A stretch of DNA of 55,496 nt from assembly GCA_016930795.1 (NCBI GenBank), contig JAFGFY010000026.1:1-55496 (forward strand), read 5' to 3'. A program made the position numbers and the translations under genes. The notes beneath the pieces are model-generated. The model was not told the DNA's origin, searched no databases, and saw nothing but the letters and a program-made list of their open reading frames with translations. Below are positions 1 through 9,101 of this stretch, piece after piece; positions within the stretch are counted from its first letter, which is position 1, and each line of letters begins with the position of its first letter. Source of the DNA: Deltaproteobacteria bacterium. GTDB lineage: Bacteria > Desulfobacterota > DSM-4660 > Desulfatiglandales > HGW-15.

Positions 1-2334
1 AAGAAGGAAGACGATAAGGCATCGTCTGAGGAGAGTCCGGTACCTAAGGAAGAGGATGCCGGTGTTGAGATATTCTTTGATAGCGGTGATTCTAGGGAGG
101 AGACTTCCTCAGATATTGAGAGAACCGCTAGGGCGGATGAGGAGATCACGGAGGTTCTGGAGAAATCCGCTCTCAATACCATGATTTCCGCGCTTGAAGG
201 GGGTGGGAGGAAAGGAGACGAAAAAGCGTCCGCTGAGGAAAGCTCTGCGTCTGAGGAAGAGGAGGCCGATGTTGGGATAGTCGTTGACGGCGACGATCTA
301 AAGGAAGAGATTTCTGCAGATACGGAGGGGATTGATGAAGCAACAAAAGAAGGCCCCCTATTTCAAGAGAAACCTGCCGCGCCTAGTTCAATCATCATAG
401 AGGATTCTTTGTTTGAAACAAACGCGAATGAAACATATCCTGAATCAACATTTGAAGAGGAGTCAATACCAGAAGACAGGAAAGAAGTTGTTGAGGAAGC
501 GCCTCAAGCCGTCGATCTTGAGAAAGAGCAGACATCAGATTCTGCGAATGCCGACCTGAAAGAGGAGAAGACACGATCCCAAGAGAAACCTGCCGCATTT
601 ACAGCGATACTCTCCAAGCTACCAGGGAACGAGGTAGATGTGTTTGATGTTCATCATATACTAGAAGATAAGGAGAGGCCGACACTTGAAGAAAAGAGGG
701 AGGGTATAGAAAGGACTTCTGAGGCAGTCGGCTTGGAGATAGGGCCTCTTTCGGACTCATCAGAGCCGGCAAAGGAAGAGCCCCGATTTCAAGACATACT
801 CATGCCCAGTTTAATGTCCTCCAAGGATTCTAAAGTCAACACGGATGCGGAGGAGCATCATCATAAGCCGGTGGCCGAAGAAGAGTCCGTGCCAAAGGAA
901 GAGGATGGTATTGAGAGGGTTTCTGAATCCGTTATACCTGGGAAAGAGGAACCCGCGGACCTGGAGGAAGATTCTGCTCTCACTGAGGAGGACCTCCAAC
1001 TTATAAGGAGGTCCGGACATCACTCAAAGGTTATAAGAATTGGGCTACCCCTTGTCCTATTTGGAATTCTTGTCATCATTTTGATTATCCAATATTCACC
1101 ACTTGATTTTTTCAGCCATGAGCAAGCGCGGAAGCTGATGAGTGACCAGTCGGTTGAAGTCTCTTCTCCCAAGAAGCAGGGGGTTACCCCTAAGACTTTA
1201 AGAGAGAGGTCCCCAGCTACAAAACAAGGAATTCAACCTTCCACTCCTGCTTCAGCAGAGAAGGAGATCGTTCGGGCTCCTGTTCCCAGGAAGCGAGATG
1301 CCGGTCCAAAGACTCAGAAGGAGACAGTTGATGCCGATATCCAGGAGGTACAGCCTTCGACCGCTGAACCTCCAATCATCCTGGCGATGAAGGAGAATGT
1401 TGAGGGATCTTCCCCTCGGGACCAGAACACGACCTCGACGACCTCGAAGGAAACCTTTGTCACAACTGACCTAGAAGTCCAGCCCCAACCCCCTGAACCC
1501 GCAACACCCCCTCCGCCCGGTGACGCTTTTGTAAAAGCTGAGGCAAATCAGAGCAATGCATCAATATCTCGTCCCTATTCGGTATACCTTGGCTCGTATA
1601 GCACCCTTAAGAGTACAGAGAAGGCCATTTCGAACTACAACGAGAACGGCCTGTCATCCCTCTACTGGCAAGAAGTGGATCTAGGAGACAAGGGGATATG
1701 GTACAGGGTCTTTACAGGACAATTCGAAACCAAGAATGAGGCGGAGGAATACGTCAAAGAGCGTCAGCTTGTAGATGCCGAAGTCCGGAAGACAGAACCG
1801 AGTGCCATAGTCAGTTCTGTTTCGGTCAAGGATATTGCACCTAAAACGAAAATCCCGGAAAAACAGAGACTGCTGCCTGAGGCTATGGCTGGATCATCCT
1901 ACCCGTATTCTGTCTATGCCGGCTCCTACAAAGACCTTGATCGTGCCCGGAAAGCGGTTTCCGACTTGCAGAAAAAGGGGGCTTCTTACTGGGTGAGAAC
2001 CGACCTTGGAGAGAAAGGGATATGGTACAGGGTCTATATCGGCTGTTTTCAAACCAGGGACCAGGCCGAGACATTCATTAAAAACCATCAAATAGCGGAT
2101 GGAGAGTCCAAGCGCACAACCTATGCCAATCTCATAGGAACCTACGGATCAGAGGAGGAACTTGACAGGATGCGCCTTTCTCTTTTAAATCTGGAATTCA
2201 GTCCATATGTCATTGAGGCATCCGGTGGCAAATCTCACCTCTTCACGGGGGCCTTTTATCAAAAGGCCGATGCGGAGAAAGAACAGCTTGATTTGAAAGC
2301 AAAGGGAATAAAGAGTCAACTCGTTGAAAGATAA
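1..2334 (+). CDS. SPOR-domain membrane protein with acidic cytoplasmic region (5' partial)
   Basis: The frame is open from base 1, so the true start lies before the window; the ATG at 181 is only the first one visible. The first ~280 residues after that ATG are extremely rich in Glu/Asp and low in complexity, with recurring short motifs such as FQEKPAA, SQEKPAA and FQDIL. One hydrophobic segment follows (about residues 287-308, GLPLVLFGILVIILIIQ), then a Pro/Thr-rich linker. Two SPOR domains (about 464-536 and 574-645, each opening PYSVY.GSY) and a weaker third SPOR-like unit (about 647-717) end the protein. SPOR domains bind denuded peptidoglycan at division sites, so a periplasmic C terminus is expected. 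The next large gene is a paralog. Exact role unknown. Confidence 0.85.
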   Translation, partial: KKEDDKASSEESPVPKEEDAGVEIFFDSGDSREETSSDIERTARADEEITEVLEKSALNTMISALEGGGRKGDEKASAEESSASEEEEADVGIVVDGDDLKEEISADTEGIDEATKEGPLFQEKPAAPSSIIIEDSLFETNANETYPESTFEEESIPEDRKEVVEEAPQAVDLEKEQTSDSANADLKEEKTRSQEKPAAFTAILSKLPGNEVDVFDVHHILEDKERPTLEEKREGIERTSEAVGLEIGPLSDSSEPAKEEPRFQDILMPSLMSSKDSKVNTDAEEHHHKPVAEEESVPKEEDGIERVSESVIPGKEEPADLEEDSALTEEDLQLIRRSGHHSKVIRIGLPLVLFGILVIILIIQYSPLDFFSHEQARKLMSDQSVEVSSPKKQGVTPKTLRERSPATKQGIQPSTPASAEKEIVRAPVPRKRDAGPKTQKETVDADIQEVQPSTAEPPIILAMKENVEGSSPRDQNTTSTTSKETFVTTDLEVQPQPPEPATPPPPGDAFVKAEANQSNASISRPYSVYLGSYSTLKSTEKAISNYNENGLSSLYWQEVDLGDKGIWYRVFTGQFETKNEAEEYVKERQLVDAEVRKTEPSAIVSSVSVKDIAPKTKIPEKQRLLPEAMAGSSYPYSVYAGSYKDLDRARKAVSDLQKKGASYWVRTDLGEKGIWYRVYIGCFQTRDQAETFIKNHQIADGESKRTTYANLIGTYGSEEELDRMRLSLLNLEFSPYVIEASGGKSHLFTGAFYQKADAEKEQLDLKAKGIKSQLVER

Positions 2335-2863
2335 GAGAATCGTTTTGTTCCGAACCCCTGTTTTCGTTTTTCTCCTCTGAAGTCTGGGTAAATTCTTACC
2401 AGTATATGAGATTTCATTTCCTTTCTAAGGGAAGCTTTTTCTTCAGAGTCCTATCACGCATTTTTTCCTATTATCTAACTATATGAAATTATAAAAATAA
2501 ATCAACTGATCTCTTCTCCTCCCTTCTTGGCACACCGCTTGCTGATAGAGAAGTCAGAAGCGCATCAACATTTTCCTTTTTGACAAAGATCAAGAAGATG
2601 AAGGCCATGAAGATCATAGTGGACCCTAAAGGAAGGATGATGTCAGAAACAGACTGTCGTAATTTATTCCTGGACTGTTCCGGAGAAAGGAAGATGGGCA
2701 AAGTATCACTGAGAAAGCTGCGAAGTGTTTTCAAAAGGCAAGAAGATCGTGGCTTCGGATTTATAAGGAAGCTATCCATCACAGCAAAAAGATGAGTTCT
2801 TGGAGAATGAAACGATAGGCATCGTTTCGACGATACCCGTCCGTATTATATGGAAAGAGGCAT
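2335..2863. other. Intergenic region, no supported gene
   Basis: About 530 bases between the first SPOR gene and the arginine-rich small gene. It holds an AT-rich stretch near 2470-2510 and two overlapping ORFs of 71 and 97 codons on opposite strands, neither with a good ribosome site or recognisable product. Near its end, ACGAT (2812-2816), ATCGT (2821-2825) and ACGAT (2830-2834) can form two mutually exclusive 5-bp hairpins. Confidence 0.5.
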
Positions 2864-3091
2864 ATGATTATGTATAGAAATATCGGTATGTTAAGGTCAT
2901 TTCATATGGATAGAGGCGGCAGACGTTCAGGACAAGATCGCAGGCGTTTTGCCTATTCAAATCATATTCCGGAAAGAAGGCTTGGAAAAGACCAGGAATT
3001 GAGCCGTGACCGGAGAAATGGCAAGGATCGGAGAAAAGCATTGTGCGACAGATATTTTTCGGATCTGAGGAGCGGCCGCCGCTTTGAGTGA
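2864..3091 (+). CDS. Small arginine-rich protein with RR-x-G-x-DRR repeats
   Basis: A 75-residue, very basic protein built from repeated short motifs of the form RRSGQDRR, RDRRNGKDRR and RSGRR. I do not recognise a named family, although such DRR motifs occur in short proteins of this bacterial group. It has no signal peptide or membrane segment. The start ATG at 2864 follows GGAAAGAGGC by a few bases. It lies between two SPOR-domain paralogs, and its stop overlaps a possible TTG start of the next gene, suggesting co-expression. Its charge would allow interaction with nucleic acid or with the acidic domain of the upstream SPOR protein; that is inference. Confidence 0.55.
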   Translation: MIMYRNIGMLRSFHMDRGGRRSGQDRRRFAYSNHIPERRLGKDQELSRDRRNGKDRRKALCDRYFSDLRSGRRFE

Positions 3092-3173
3092 AGGATCGCC
3101 AACAGACAATTCAATGAAAAACTACAGCAATCGGGTCTTTGTTTGTGACGGTCATAAAGAGAGGGATAATCGA

Positions 3174-4547
3174 ATGAGTAACATTGATAACGCCCATGGA
3201 GAGATTAAGGAGTCTCCTAGCACGACAGAGTTGCTGGCAAGCCTTTTTAAAGGATCAAGGGAATCCCAGATTAGGCGTGTCAAAGAGAAAACACGCCCTA
3301 AATCAGCTACAAGAATGGGTGGCGCACCCATCAGAACGATGAAAGACGCTCAACAGCAGATTCCAGTAAATCATCGAGGGAGGCAGATGTGGTTTTCTGG
3401 TTCCAAAATAGAGGCTAGGGTAATAAAAAAGAAGACTCATGTCAGGAAGCCAGCTGTGTCCGGGAGAATGCTTGTAAAGGGTCGCAGGATCAAAGCCCAA
3501 GCGCAAGAGAAACCTCAAAAGAGCGTCGCTGAAAAAAGATCAGTATATGCCATTCGGCAAAACAGGGAAAGAGGGGTTTCCCAAAGCCGTATTGTGAAAA
3601 GAGAAAGATCCGCTGTTTCAGAAGGTTATATACATCCCACTGAGGTGAGTAACTATTCTCAAAGAAGGTCCATTTTTGGTTCGACGACCTTAGGCATTGG
3701 GTTGCCTTTTGTCATGGGGGTTCTTTTAGCTTTTTTGGGAACCCGGTTAACGCCATTATACCTATTTGATGGCGATCAGGCGATCGCGTTGGCGAAAAAC
3801 GAGATGGTTGAGAATCCTGTCCCTGTGAAGCAGGATGTCGCCATCCCAATGACCTCAGAAGCGGCAGTTGAGACCGCAAAACTGGATAATGAGAATAAAA
3901 GCCCTGAACCGCCGCCAATCGGCCTGGAAAAGGGGGCGATTGAAGGGTTGATCCCCAAAGAGTCCGATACCTCTGTTTCTGAGACACCCAAAAAAACCAT
4001 TGCCCCCGCAAAACAGGCGGTATCTCCTTCAGATCCTGAGCTTTCTCAGTCGACTCATAGTGACGAGGCGGCAAAGACTGAAACGTTTCAGAGGGATGAA
4101 ATTCAATCATATCCTTATTCCATCTATCTGGGCTCTTACAAAAACATAAATCGCACCGAGGAGGCCATTTCCATCTTCAAAAAGAAGGGATTGTCTCCAT
4201 ATTGGGTAAGAGTCGATCTTGGAGAGAAGGGCGTGTGGTATAGGGTCTTGGCCGGGTATTTCCATACAAAAGACGAAGTAAACGCATTTATCGAGAAAAA
4301 TCAGATAACTGAGGGGAGATCCAGGTATGTACTCTATGCTAACCTCATAGGCCTTTTCAGTTCGGATGAAGAACTCAGAGAAAAGAAACTATCCCTTGTA
4401 GAGTTGGGGTACTGTCCCTATGTCATTGAAGGGGATGACGGTGAATCTCTTCTTTATAGCGGAGCCTTTTATTATAAGGAGGACGCTGAAAAAGAGCATA
4501 TTGAATTGGCGTCAAAGGGGATTCAGAGCCGGCTTGCCAAACGGTGA
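3174..4547 (+). CDS. SPOR-domain membrane protein with basic cytoplasmic region
   Basis: Paralog of the gene at 1-2334. The N-terminal ~170 residues are strongly basic (many K/R). One membrane segment follows (about codons 205-228 of the longest frame, LPFVMGVLLAFLGTRL), then a linker. The C terminus carries a SPOR domain opening YPYSIYLGSY and a second degenerate unit opening YANLIGLFSSDEEL, both closely similar to the upstream protein. The ORF track begins at a TTG at 3084. I prefer the ATG at 3174 because GAGAGGG sits 7-8 bases before it; an ATG at 3114 is a third option. The C terminus probably binds peptidoglycan in the periplasm. The opposite charge of its cytoplasmic part compared with the first paralog is notable. 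Confidence 0.8.
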   Translation: MSNIDNAHGEIKESPSTTELLASLFKGSRESQIRRVKEKTRPKSATRMGGAPIRTMKDAQQQIPVNHRGRQMWFSGSKIEARVIKKKTHVRKPAVSGRMLVKGRRIKAQAQEKPQKSVAEKRSVYAIRQNRERGVSQSRIVKRERSAVSEGYIHPTEVSNYSQRRSIFGSTTLGIGLPFVMGVLLAFLGTRLTPLYLFDGDQAIALAKNEMVENPVPVKQDVAIPMTSEAAVETAKLDNENKSPEPPPIGLEKGAIEGLIPKESDTSVSETPKKTIAPAKQAVSPSDPELSQSTHSDEAAKTETFQRDEIQSYPYSIYLGSYKNINRTEEAISIFKKKGLSPYWVRVDLGEKGVWYRVLAGYFHTKDEVNAFIEKNQITEGRSRYVLYANLIGLFSSDEELREKKLSLVELGYCPYVIEGDDGESLLYSGAFYYKEDAEKEHIELASKGIQSRLAKR

Positions 4548-4661
4548 GAGCTGTAACGCCCTTAACTCATTGTTCTTTCTAAACCGTTCTATTGACAGTG
4601 GCTTCATGTAAGAAGGGGCTTCGTGATGTCCTTTCAGCCTCTCTTCCTCCGTTTTCAGCCC

Positions 4662-5567
4662 TCACTCAAATTCTTCAGACTCCTCGGTGGGATAAAAGAG
4701 GTATTGACTTTCTCCCTGGATTTCCGCGCCTGTCCCGTGGAGAAGAGAGCTTTCTGAATGTTTTCGGAAGTCTCTGGCTTTCTCCTCCAGGGCATTCAGC
4801 TTTTGAATGACCCCATGCTCTTTCAGCATAACTTTTATCGTGTGAAAGATCTGCCCGCTGCCATAGAGAAATGCCCCTTCATGAAGGAGTTTGCAGGCGA
4901 CCATATGTTTGAAGGTGTCAAACTTGATTTGCTCTCTAATGCGGTTCAGGTCTTTTACGACATAATCGATTTCCTCCCTCAAGTGGGGAGTGATCAAGAG
5001 CCTGTGTTTCTCCTTGTAGATGGCCTCGTCGATCCTTTCAACTAATTCCTTTGGGAAGTCGTCCCCCACCACCACAATCAGATCCATATCCGAACCATTA
5101 ACCAGTTTTCCGGTACTTCGCTCAGGACGTGGGACGTTGTGGGCCATGTTGTAAACGATATCCCCTCCGATAATGAAACAGACTTGCTCCTGAATCGGGA
5201 GTTCACATTCCAGTTTGTCGACCAGAGTGGAGACAATGCTGTAGGCAAGCTCTAATTTTGCTTTGCTGATCGTCTCAATGCGTAATGCGATATTTTTGGT
5301 TTTCTGACTAAGTAAGACGTCTTGCTTGGCAAGCCCAATTACCGAATAAGTAAGGAATTCCCTTAAGATGGAAGGGGAGAGACGGGCAAAGCCCTTGATC
5401 CGGCGGTCCAGTCTCATGTATCTCGTCCCAACGAATCGAATCACGAGGTTCTTGGAGAGCGTGCAGGTTCGCCAGAGTATAAGACCATCGCCGCCTAGAG
5501 TCTCCATTATCTCCGATCCGGTGAGAGGGCCTTTCTCATGAATAAGGGCTATGATTTTTTGTTCCAT
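4662..5567 (-). CDS. Nucleotidyltransferase-fold protein
   Basis: About 301 residues. The middle of the protein carries a GS...DxD signature (NGSDMDLIVVVGDDF) typical of the polymerase-beta-like nucleotidyltransferase fold, preceded by a helical N-terminal part that looks like a winged helix (GPLTGSEIMETLGGDGLILWR). The substrate cannot be told from sequence; antitoxin-like, tRNA- or small-molecule-modifying nucleotidyltransferases are all possible. The ORF extends to a TTG at 5621, but the ATG at 5567 gives a more natural N terminus (MEQKIIALIHEKGPLTG). GAGGA abuts that ATG, so neither start has an ideal ribosome site. It stands alone, convergent with the SPOR gene cluster. Confidence 0.6.
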   Translation of the reverse strand: MEQKIIALIHEKGPLTGSEIMETLGGDGLILWRTCTLSKNLVIRFVGTRYMRLDRRIKGFARLSPSILREFLTYSVIGLAKQDVLLSQKTKNIALRIETISKAKLELAYSIVSTLVDKLECELPIQEQVCFIIGGDIVYNMAHNVPRPERSTGKLVNGSDMDLIVVVGDDFPKELVERIDEAIYKEKHRLLITPHLREEIDYVVKDLNRIREQIKFDTFKHMVACKLLHEGAFLYGSGQIFHTIKVMLKEHGVIQKLNALEEKARDFRKHSESSLLHGTGAEIQGESQYLFYPTEESEEFE

Positions 5568-5777
5568 TCCTCTATAGGTTTTCAAGACTCTGCAGGGGAA
5601 ACTTGCACCATAAAATCTCAATCAGCAGGTTTCAAAATCTGTGACCTTCTTGGTGATGGGTAAAAGAATTCTTCTGAGTCGCTCATAGAGATAAATCGAC
5701 GTCCAATTCTCATGTTTTTAGAATATTCTTAATCCTACGTTTCTGAGAACGACGCTAGACAGAAAAAAGCTTGGCGA

Positions 5778-6815
5778 TTATGTTATCGGTCTGGAAATGA
5801 GAGTGCTTCGGCGGCGTCTCGCCAATTCACGCTTATCAATGACCTCGTCTGACTCATCAATGATTTCTCTTCCAAGGATTTCTTCCAGTATGTCCTCCAG
5901 GGTGATCAGACCTGAAAGCCCACCATACTCGTCGATGACCACGAAGAGCTTTTGCCTGGTGGCCATAAATTCCGTAAAAACATCGTTCAGTTTGGCCGAT
6001 TCGACCACGAAGCGCGCCGGTCTCATAAGCGAGGTCAGCGGACTATCCTTTTCCCCTTGGGCCAGGGTTGTAAATAGCTCTTTTGTCAGAACAATGCCCA
6101 CCACATCCTCCGTGTCCTTATCATAGACAGGGAAACGGCTATGCTCCCATTTTTTTGATGTTCTGGCTGCTGCTTCTACGGAGAGATGCTCACTGAGGGA
6201 GAAGATCACGGTCCTCGGCGTCATCACATCCTCGACCGTTTTTTCATTCAGGGACAAAATGTTTTCTATCACTCTCTTTTGGTAGTTTTCTATGCCTCCT
6301 GTCCGGAGGCTAATCTGTGCCATGATTCTCAGCTCATTAGGCGATACAGACTCATCGACTTTTCCCCTGGCAACGAGTCGTGTGATATGACCGCACAGCC
6401 ATATGATAGGAGCCATAAGGCTGACCAAGATTTTCAATGGGTATGCGACAAAAGGGACTAGAGGCCTGGCATAGATGACCCCCGCGGTCTTGGGGATGAC
6501 TTCTGAGAAGATCAAGATGATCAAAGTGAAAAAGGCAGAGAAGTACCCTAGCCATTGATGCCCAAATACTATGGTTGCGGCCGATCCGGCGACAGCGGCA
6601 CCGGCTGTGTGTGCAATGGTATTCAGGGATAATATGGCGGTAATCGGCCTGTCTATATTATCTCGTAATTCTTTAAAGATTTTTCCACTTGTTTTCTTTT
6701 CTTGGACCATTGCTTCAACGCGCCTCATGGGCGTTGAATAAAGGACCGCCTCAAAAAGGGAGCACACTGCTGAAATAAAAAGGGCACAACTTACGGCAAT
6801 TATGAGTTCAAGCAT
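5778..6815 (-). CDS. CNNM (DUF21) and CBS-domain membrane protein, HlyC/CorC family
   Basis: 345 residues. The first ~140 form the DUF21/CNNM membrane domain with several hydrophobic segments (LIIAVSCALFISAVCSLFEAV, TIVFGHQWLGYFSAFFTLIILIF) and a conserved PKT in SEVIPKTAG. A CBS pair follows (about 195-325), starting VEDVMTPRTVIFSL and ending GLITLEDILEEILGREI. The CorC_HlyC C-terminal domain present in many relatives is absent; the protein ends shortly after the second CBS motif, which is a common short variant. Family members are implicated in Mg2+/Co2+ efflux or homeostasis, with CBS domains sensing adenine nucleotides. The gene precedes none of its neighbours closely. Confidence 0.88.
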   Translation of the reverse strand: MLELIIAVSCALFISAVCSLFEAVLYSTPMRRVEAMVQEKKTSGKIFKELRDNIDRPITAILSLNTIAHTAGAAVAGSAATIVFGHQWLGYFSAFFTLIILIFSEVIPKTAGVIYARPLVPFVAYPLKILVSLMAPIIWLCGHITRLVARGKVDESVSPNELRIMAQISLRTGGIENYQKRVIENILSLNEKTVEDVMTPRTVIFSLSEHLSVEAAARTSKKWEHSRFPVYDKDTEDVVGIVLTKELFTTLAQGEKDSPLTSLMRPARFVVESAKLNDVFTEFMATRQKLFVVIDEYGGLSGLITLEDILEEILGREIIDESDEVIDKRELARRRRSTLISRPIT

Positions 6816-6917
6816 TTTTCAACAACCCCCCAAGAATCTTTTGTTGAAGAATATCCACTCTTGCGCCTTCATTCTTTACCCAATTCTGATCGATTCCGTT
6901 ATGAAAAGATCAGCGGA

Positions 6918-7550
6918 TTACTCACCCTCAAGTCTGTTGATGTATGCGAGTTCTCTAGGACTGTTTACATTAAGAAAGGATTTCAACCTAGAATCAAAGG
7001 ATCGAATTTCTTCCTCTTTCACATACCGTACTCTGATGTTATCAAAGATTTCGATGATCTGATAGCCCCGTGCGTCAATCAGTTTCTCGATGGCAGGGAG
7101 ACAGTTTTTGGTGTATATGGCATGGAGCGGTTCTATTTTCCAGTCTATTTTAGGGACAACGGCGTCAAAGTCATCCCTTATTTCAACCATATAACGGATA
7201 AGACTGCCCTGAATAAACGGCATATCACATGCTACGAAAAACCCTGATTCATCGGATATGGTCTCTAATCCAGTATAGACGCCGCCTAGGGGGCCAAGAC
7301 CCTTGATGATATCCTCACGCATCGGGAGTTGGAGATAGTCGTATTCGCGGGGAGTATTGGTGATAATTATCAGGTTTTCAAATAGAGGCCGTATCACACT
7401 GATGACCCTTTCAATCAAACGCGTGCCGCCTACTTCCACCAAGGCCTTGTTTTTTCCATAGCGAAGGCTTTTCCCACCAGCAAGGATAATCCCGGTGATG
7501 TCTTTCGGACTTGAAATGATTGTATCAGAATCCTTCGATGCGTCGGACAT
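6918..7550 (-). CDS. mobA: Molybdenum cofactor guanylyltransferase MobA
   Basis: 210 residues. It opens with the nucleotidyltransferase signature GIILAGGKSLRYGKNKALV, followed by GPLGGVYTGL and the metal-binding ACDMPF. It transfers GMP from GTP to molybdopterin, producing the bis-MGD cofactor of formate dehydrogenases and related DMSO-reductase family enzymes in the cytoplasm. Its first 26 bases overlap the 3' end of fdhD, so the two are translationally coupled and serve the same purpose: maturation of a molybdenum or tungsten formate dehydrogenase, which is not in the window. Length is usual for the family. Confidence 0.9.
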   Translation of the reverse strand: MSDASKDSDTIISSPKDITGIILAGGKSLRYGKNKALVEVGGTRLIERVISVIRPLFENLIIITNTPREYDYLQLPMREDIIKGLGPLGGVYTGLETISDESGFFVACDMPFIQGSLIRYMVEIRDDFDAVVPKIDWKIEPLHAIYTKNCLPAIEKLIDARGYQIIEIFDNIRVRYVKEEEIRSFDSRLKSFLNVNSPRELAYINRLEGE

Positions 7551-8358
7551 GACTGTATATGCGATTGGAGTCTTTCGCCATATCTATGAGGGTGACGTTA
7601 TATAGTTTGGCTGCGCGGACAGCCCTCGATGTCGGTCGGGACATGACAACAAAGAGGGGTATCCCGGTACGTACGGTCTTGAGAATCATCTCAAGACTGG
7701 CCCTGCCACTCGAGAGTAAAATCTTGTCGTGACATGGGATCTCTTTGATAAGCGCGGCTCCGATGACCTTATCAACGGCATTGTGACGTCCCATATCTTC
7801 AGCGCAAACCAGTGGGTTTCCGTCGGAATCCAAGAGGATAGCAGCATGGGCGCCCCCGGTCTTCCTATAAAGAGGTTGATACTGTTCCAGAATATGGGGT
7901 AATCGCTTGAGTACAGCCATGGAGAACTTTTTTTTGCTCTTTACCCTTACAAGTCCTCTCTCCAGGTCATCATAATTTTCTTTTCCGCAAATGCCACAAC
8001 TGGAATAGGATGTCCTCATCTCCTTTTTTTCAGGCAGTTGTGATTCTATGGAGGGGATTTTGACCTTTGCTTGAATGATCTCTTCTCCATCTTCCTTCCC
8101 AAGAGGAGCAATGAGACACTCTTCTATATCGGAGATTTGATTAATGAGTCCTTCCGTATAGATGAAACCGGTGACAAGCTCTCTGGCCATTCCTGGGGTG
8201 AACATAATCAGAGTGCTTGTCTTCTCATTGACGATAATCTCGATAGGAGTCTCCAGAATAAGATGACTCGAGACCGGTAGGATTCGACCGTCAGCGTAGG
8301 TGAAGGACCGAAGGGATGAATACATGTCTTTGGGCGTCATCTGGCAAATATCTAACAT
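7525..8358 (-). CDS. fdhD: Formate dehydrogenase accessory sulfurtransferase FdhD
   Basis: 277 residues. FdhD passes sulfur from a cysteine desulfurase to the Mo-bis-MGD cofactor of formate dehydrogenase. The catalytic CxxC pair is visible in YSSCGICGKENYDDL, with family hallmarks TPGMARELVTGFIYTEGLI near the N terminus, TGGAHAAILLD and AEDMGRHNAVDKVIG in the middle, and SSGRASLEMILKTVRTGIP toward the end. The start chosen is the ATG at 8358, although no strong ribosome site precedes it; an internal ATG at MTPKDMYSS is an alternative. It overlaps mobA downstream. Confidence 0.93.
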   Translation of the reverse strand: MLDICQMTPKDMYSSLRSFTYADGRILPVSSHLILETPIEIIVNEKTSTLIMFTPGMARELVTGFIYTEGLINQISDIEECLIAPLGKEDGEEIIQAKVKIPSIESQLPEKKEMRTSYSSCGICGKENYDDLERGLVRVKSKKKFSMAVLKRLPHILEQYQPLYRKTGGAHAAILLDSDGNPLVCAEDMGRHNAVDKVIGAALIKEIPCHDKILLSSGRASLEMILKTVRTGIPLFVVMSRPTSRAVRAAKLYNVTLIDMAKDSNRIYSHVRRIEGF

Positions 8359-8458
8359 ACGAAATAGTGTGTCAAAGATTCAATTCGATCAGAGATCACT
8401 CCTATATCGAGGAAAAACACTCATATTAATAATCAGTTAGACGATTTTGTGCGAACCG

Positions 8459-8866
8459 TCAATTTCCTCTCTCACAGAGTTCCACCAAAACTCCATTGGT
8501 CTCTTTGGGATGAATAAAGGCAATTCTTGCCCCTCCTGCCCCTTTTCTCGGTGCTTGATCAATCAATCGCACTCCTTTTTCTTTCAACTCTCTGAGTGCT
8601 TCTTCTATGTCTTCTACACGGAAGGCGATATGCTGAACACCTTCTCCGCGAGAACCCAAGTATTTCGCGACCGGTCCGTCAGAGTCAGTGGATTCCAGCA
8701 ATTCTACCTCGCTGTCTGCAACGGGTAAGAAAGCCACGTTGACTTTCTGATCTGAGACATGTTCAATATCATCGATTTCAAGCCCTAGTATATCGGTGTA
8801 GAACTTGCCTGCCTGTTCGATCCCTTTTACGGCGATGCCGATGTGATCAATGCGTTTAACTTTCAT
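8459..8866 (-). CDS. mce: Methylmalonyl-CoA epimerase
   Basis: About 135 residues of the vicinal-oxygen-chelate fold. DHIGIAVKGIEQAGKFYTDILG opens it, QHIAFRV lies in the middle and VLVELCE ends it, supplying the expected metal-binding His/His/Glu set. It interconverts (R)- and (S)-methylmalonyl-CoA in the propionate/succinate pathway. The mutase subunits are at 53-55 kb in the same window. The ORF track starts at a GTG (8872), but the ATG at 8866 has AAGGAG five bases upstream and is preferred. A small hairpin (CTTGCC/GGCAAG, 8894-8911) sits in the 5' leader region. Confidence 0.93.
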   Translation of the reverse strand: MKVKRIDHIGIAVKGIEQAGKFYTDILGLEIDDIEHVSDQKVNVAFLPVADSEVELLESTDSDGPVAKYLGSRGEGVQHIAFRVEDIEEALRELKEKGVRLIDQAPRKGAGGARIAFIHPKETNGVLVELCERGN

Positions 8867-9101
8867 ATCCACTCCTTAGTTTCGCTGGAAATTCTTGCCT
8901 TTACTGGCAAGGTGTATTATATTTACCGAACCTTGGAAATCTCCTCAACATCGTGAACCTCAAGGTCTTTCGAATGTGCCATTTGCCCGTTCAGGAGATC
9001 CCACTGGAGAGGGACCTGGGTTTTGCGAGAGGTGTGAACAGGCCGATATAAGGTGATTTCCCTAGATTTTTAACCTACTCAATGCTCGAAGTCCAGAGGT
9101 T

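Noticed and set aside
2489-2782. 97-codon minus-strand ORF with a hydrophobic stretch, and the 71-codon plus-strand ORF at 2580-2795
   Set aside because: They overlap each other, neither has a ribosome site or family match; hydrophobicity may be the antisense of a Lys-rich frame.
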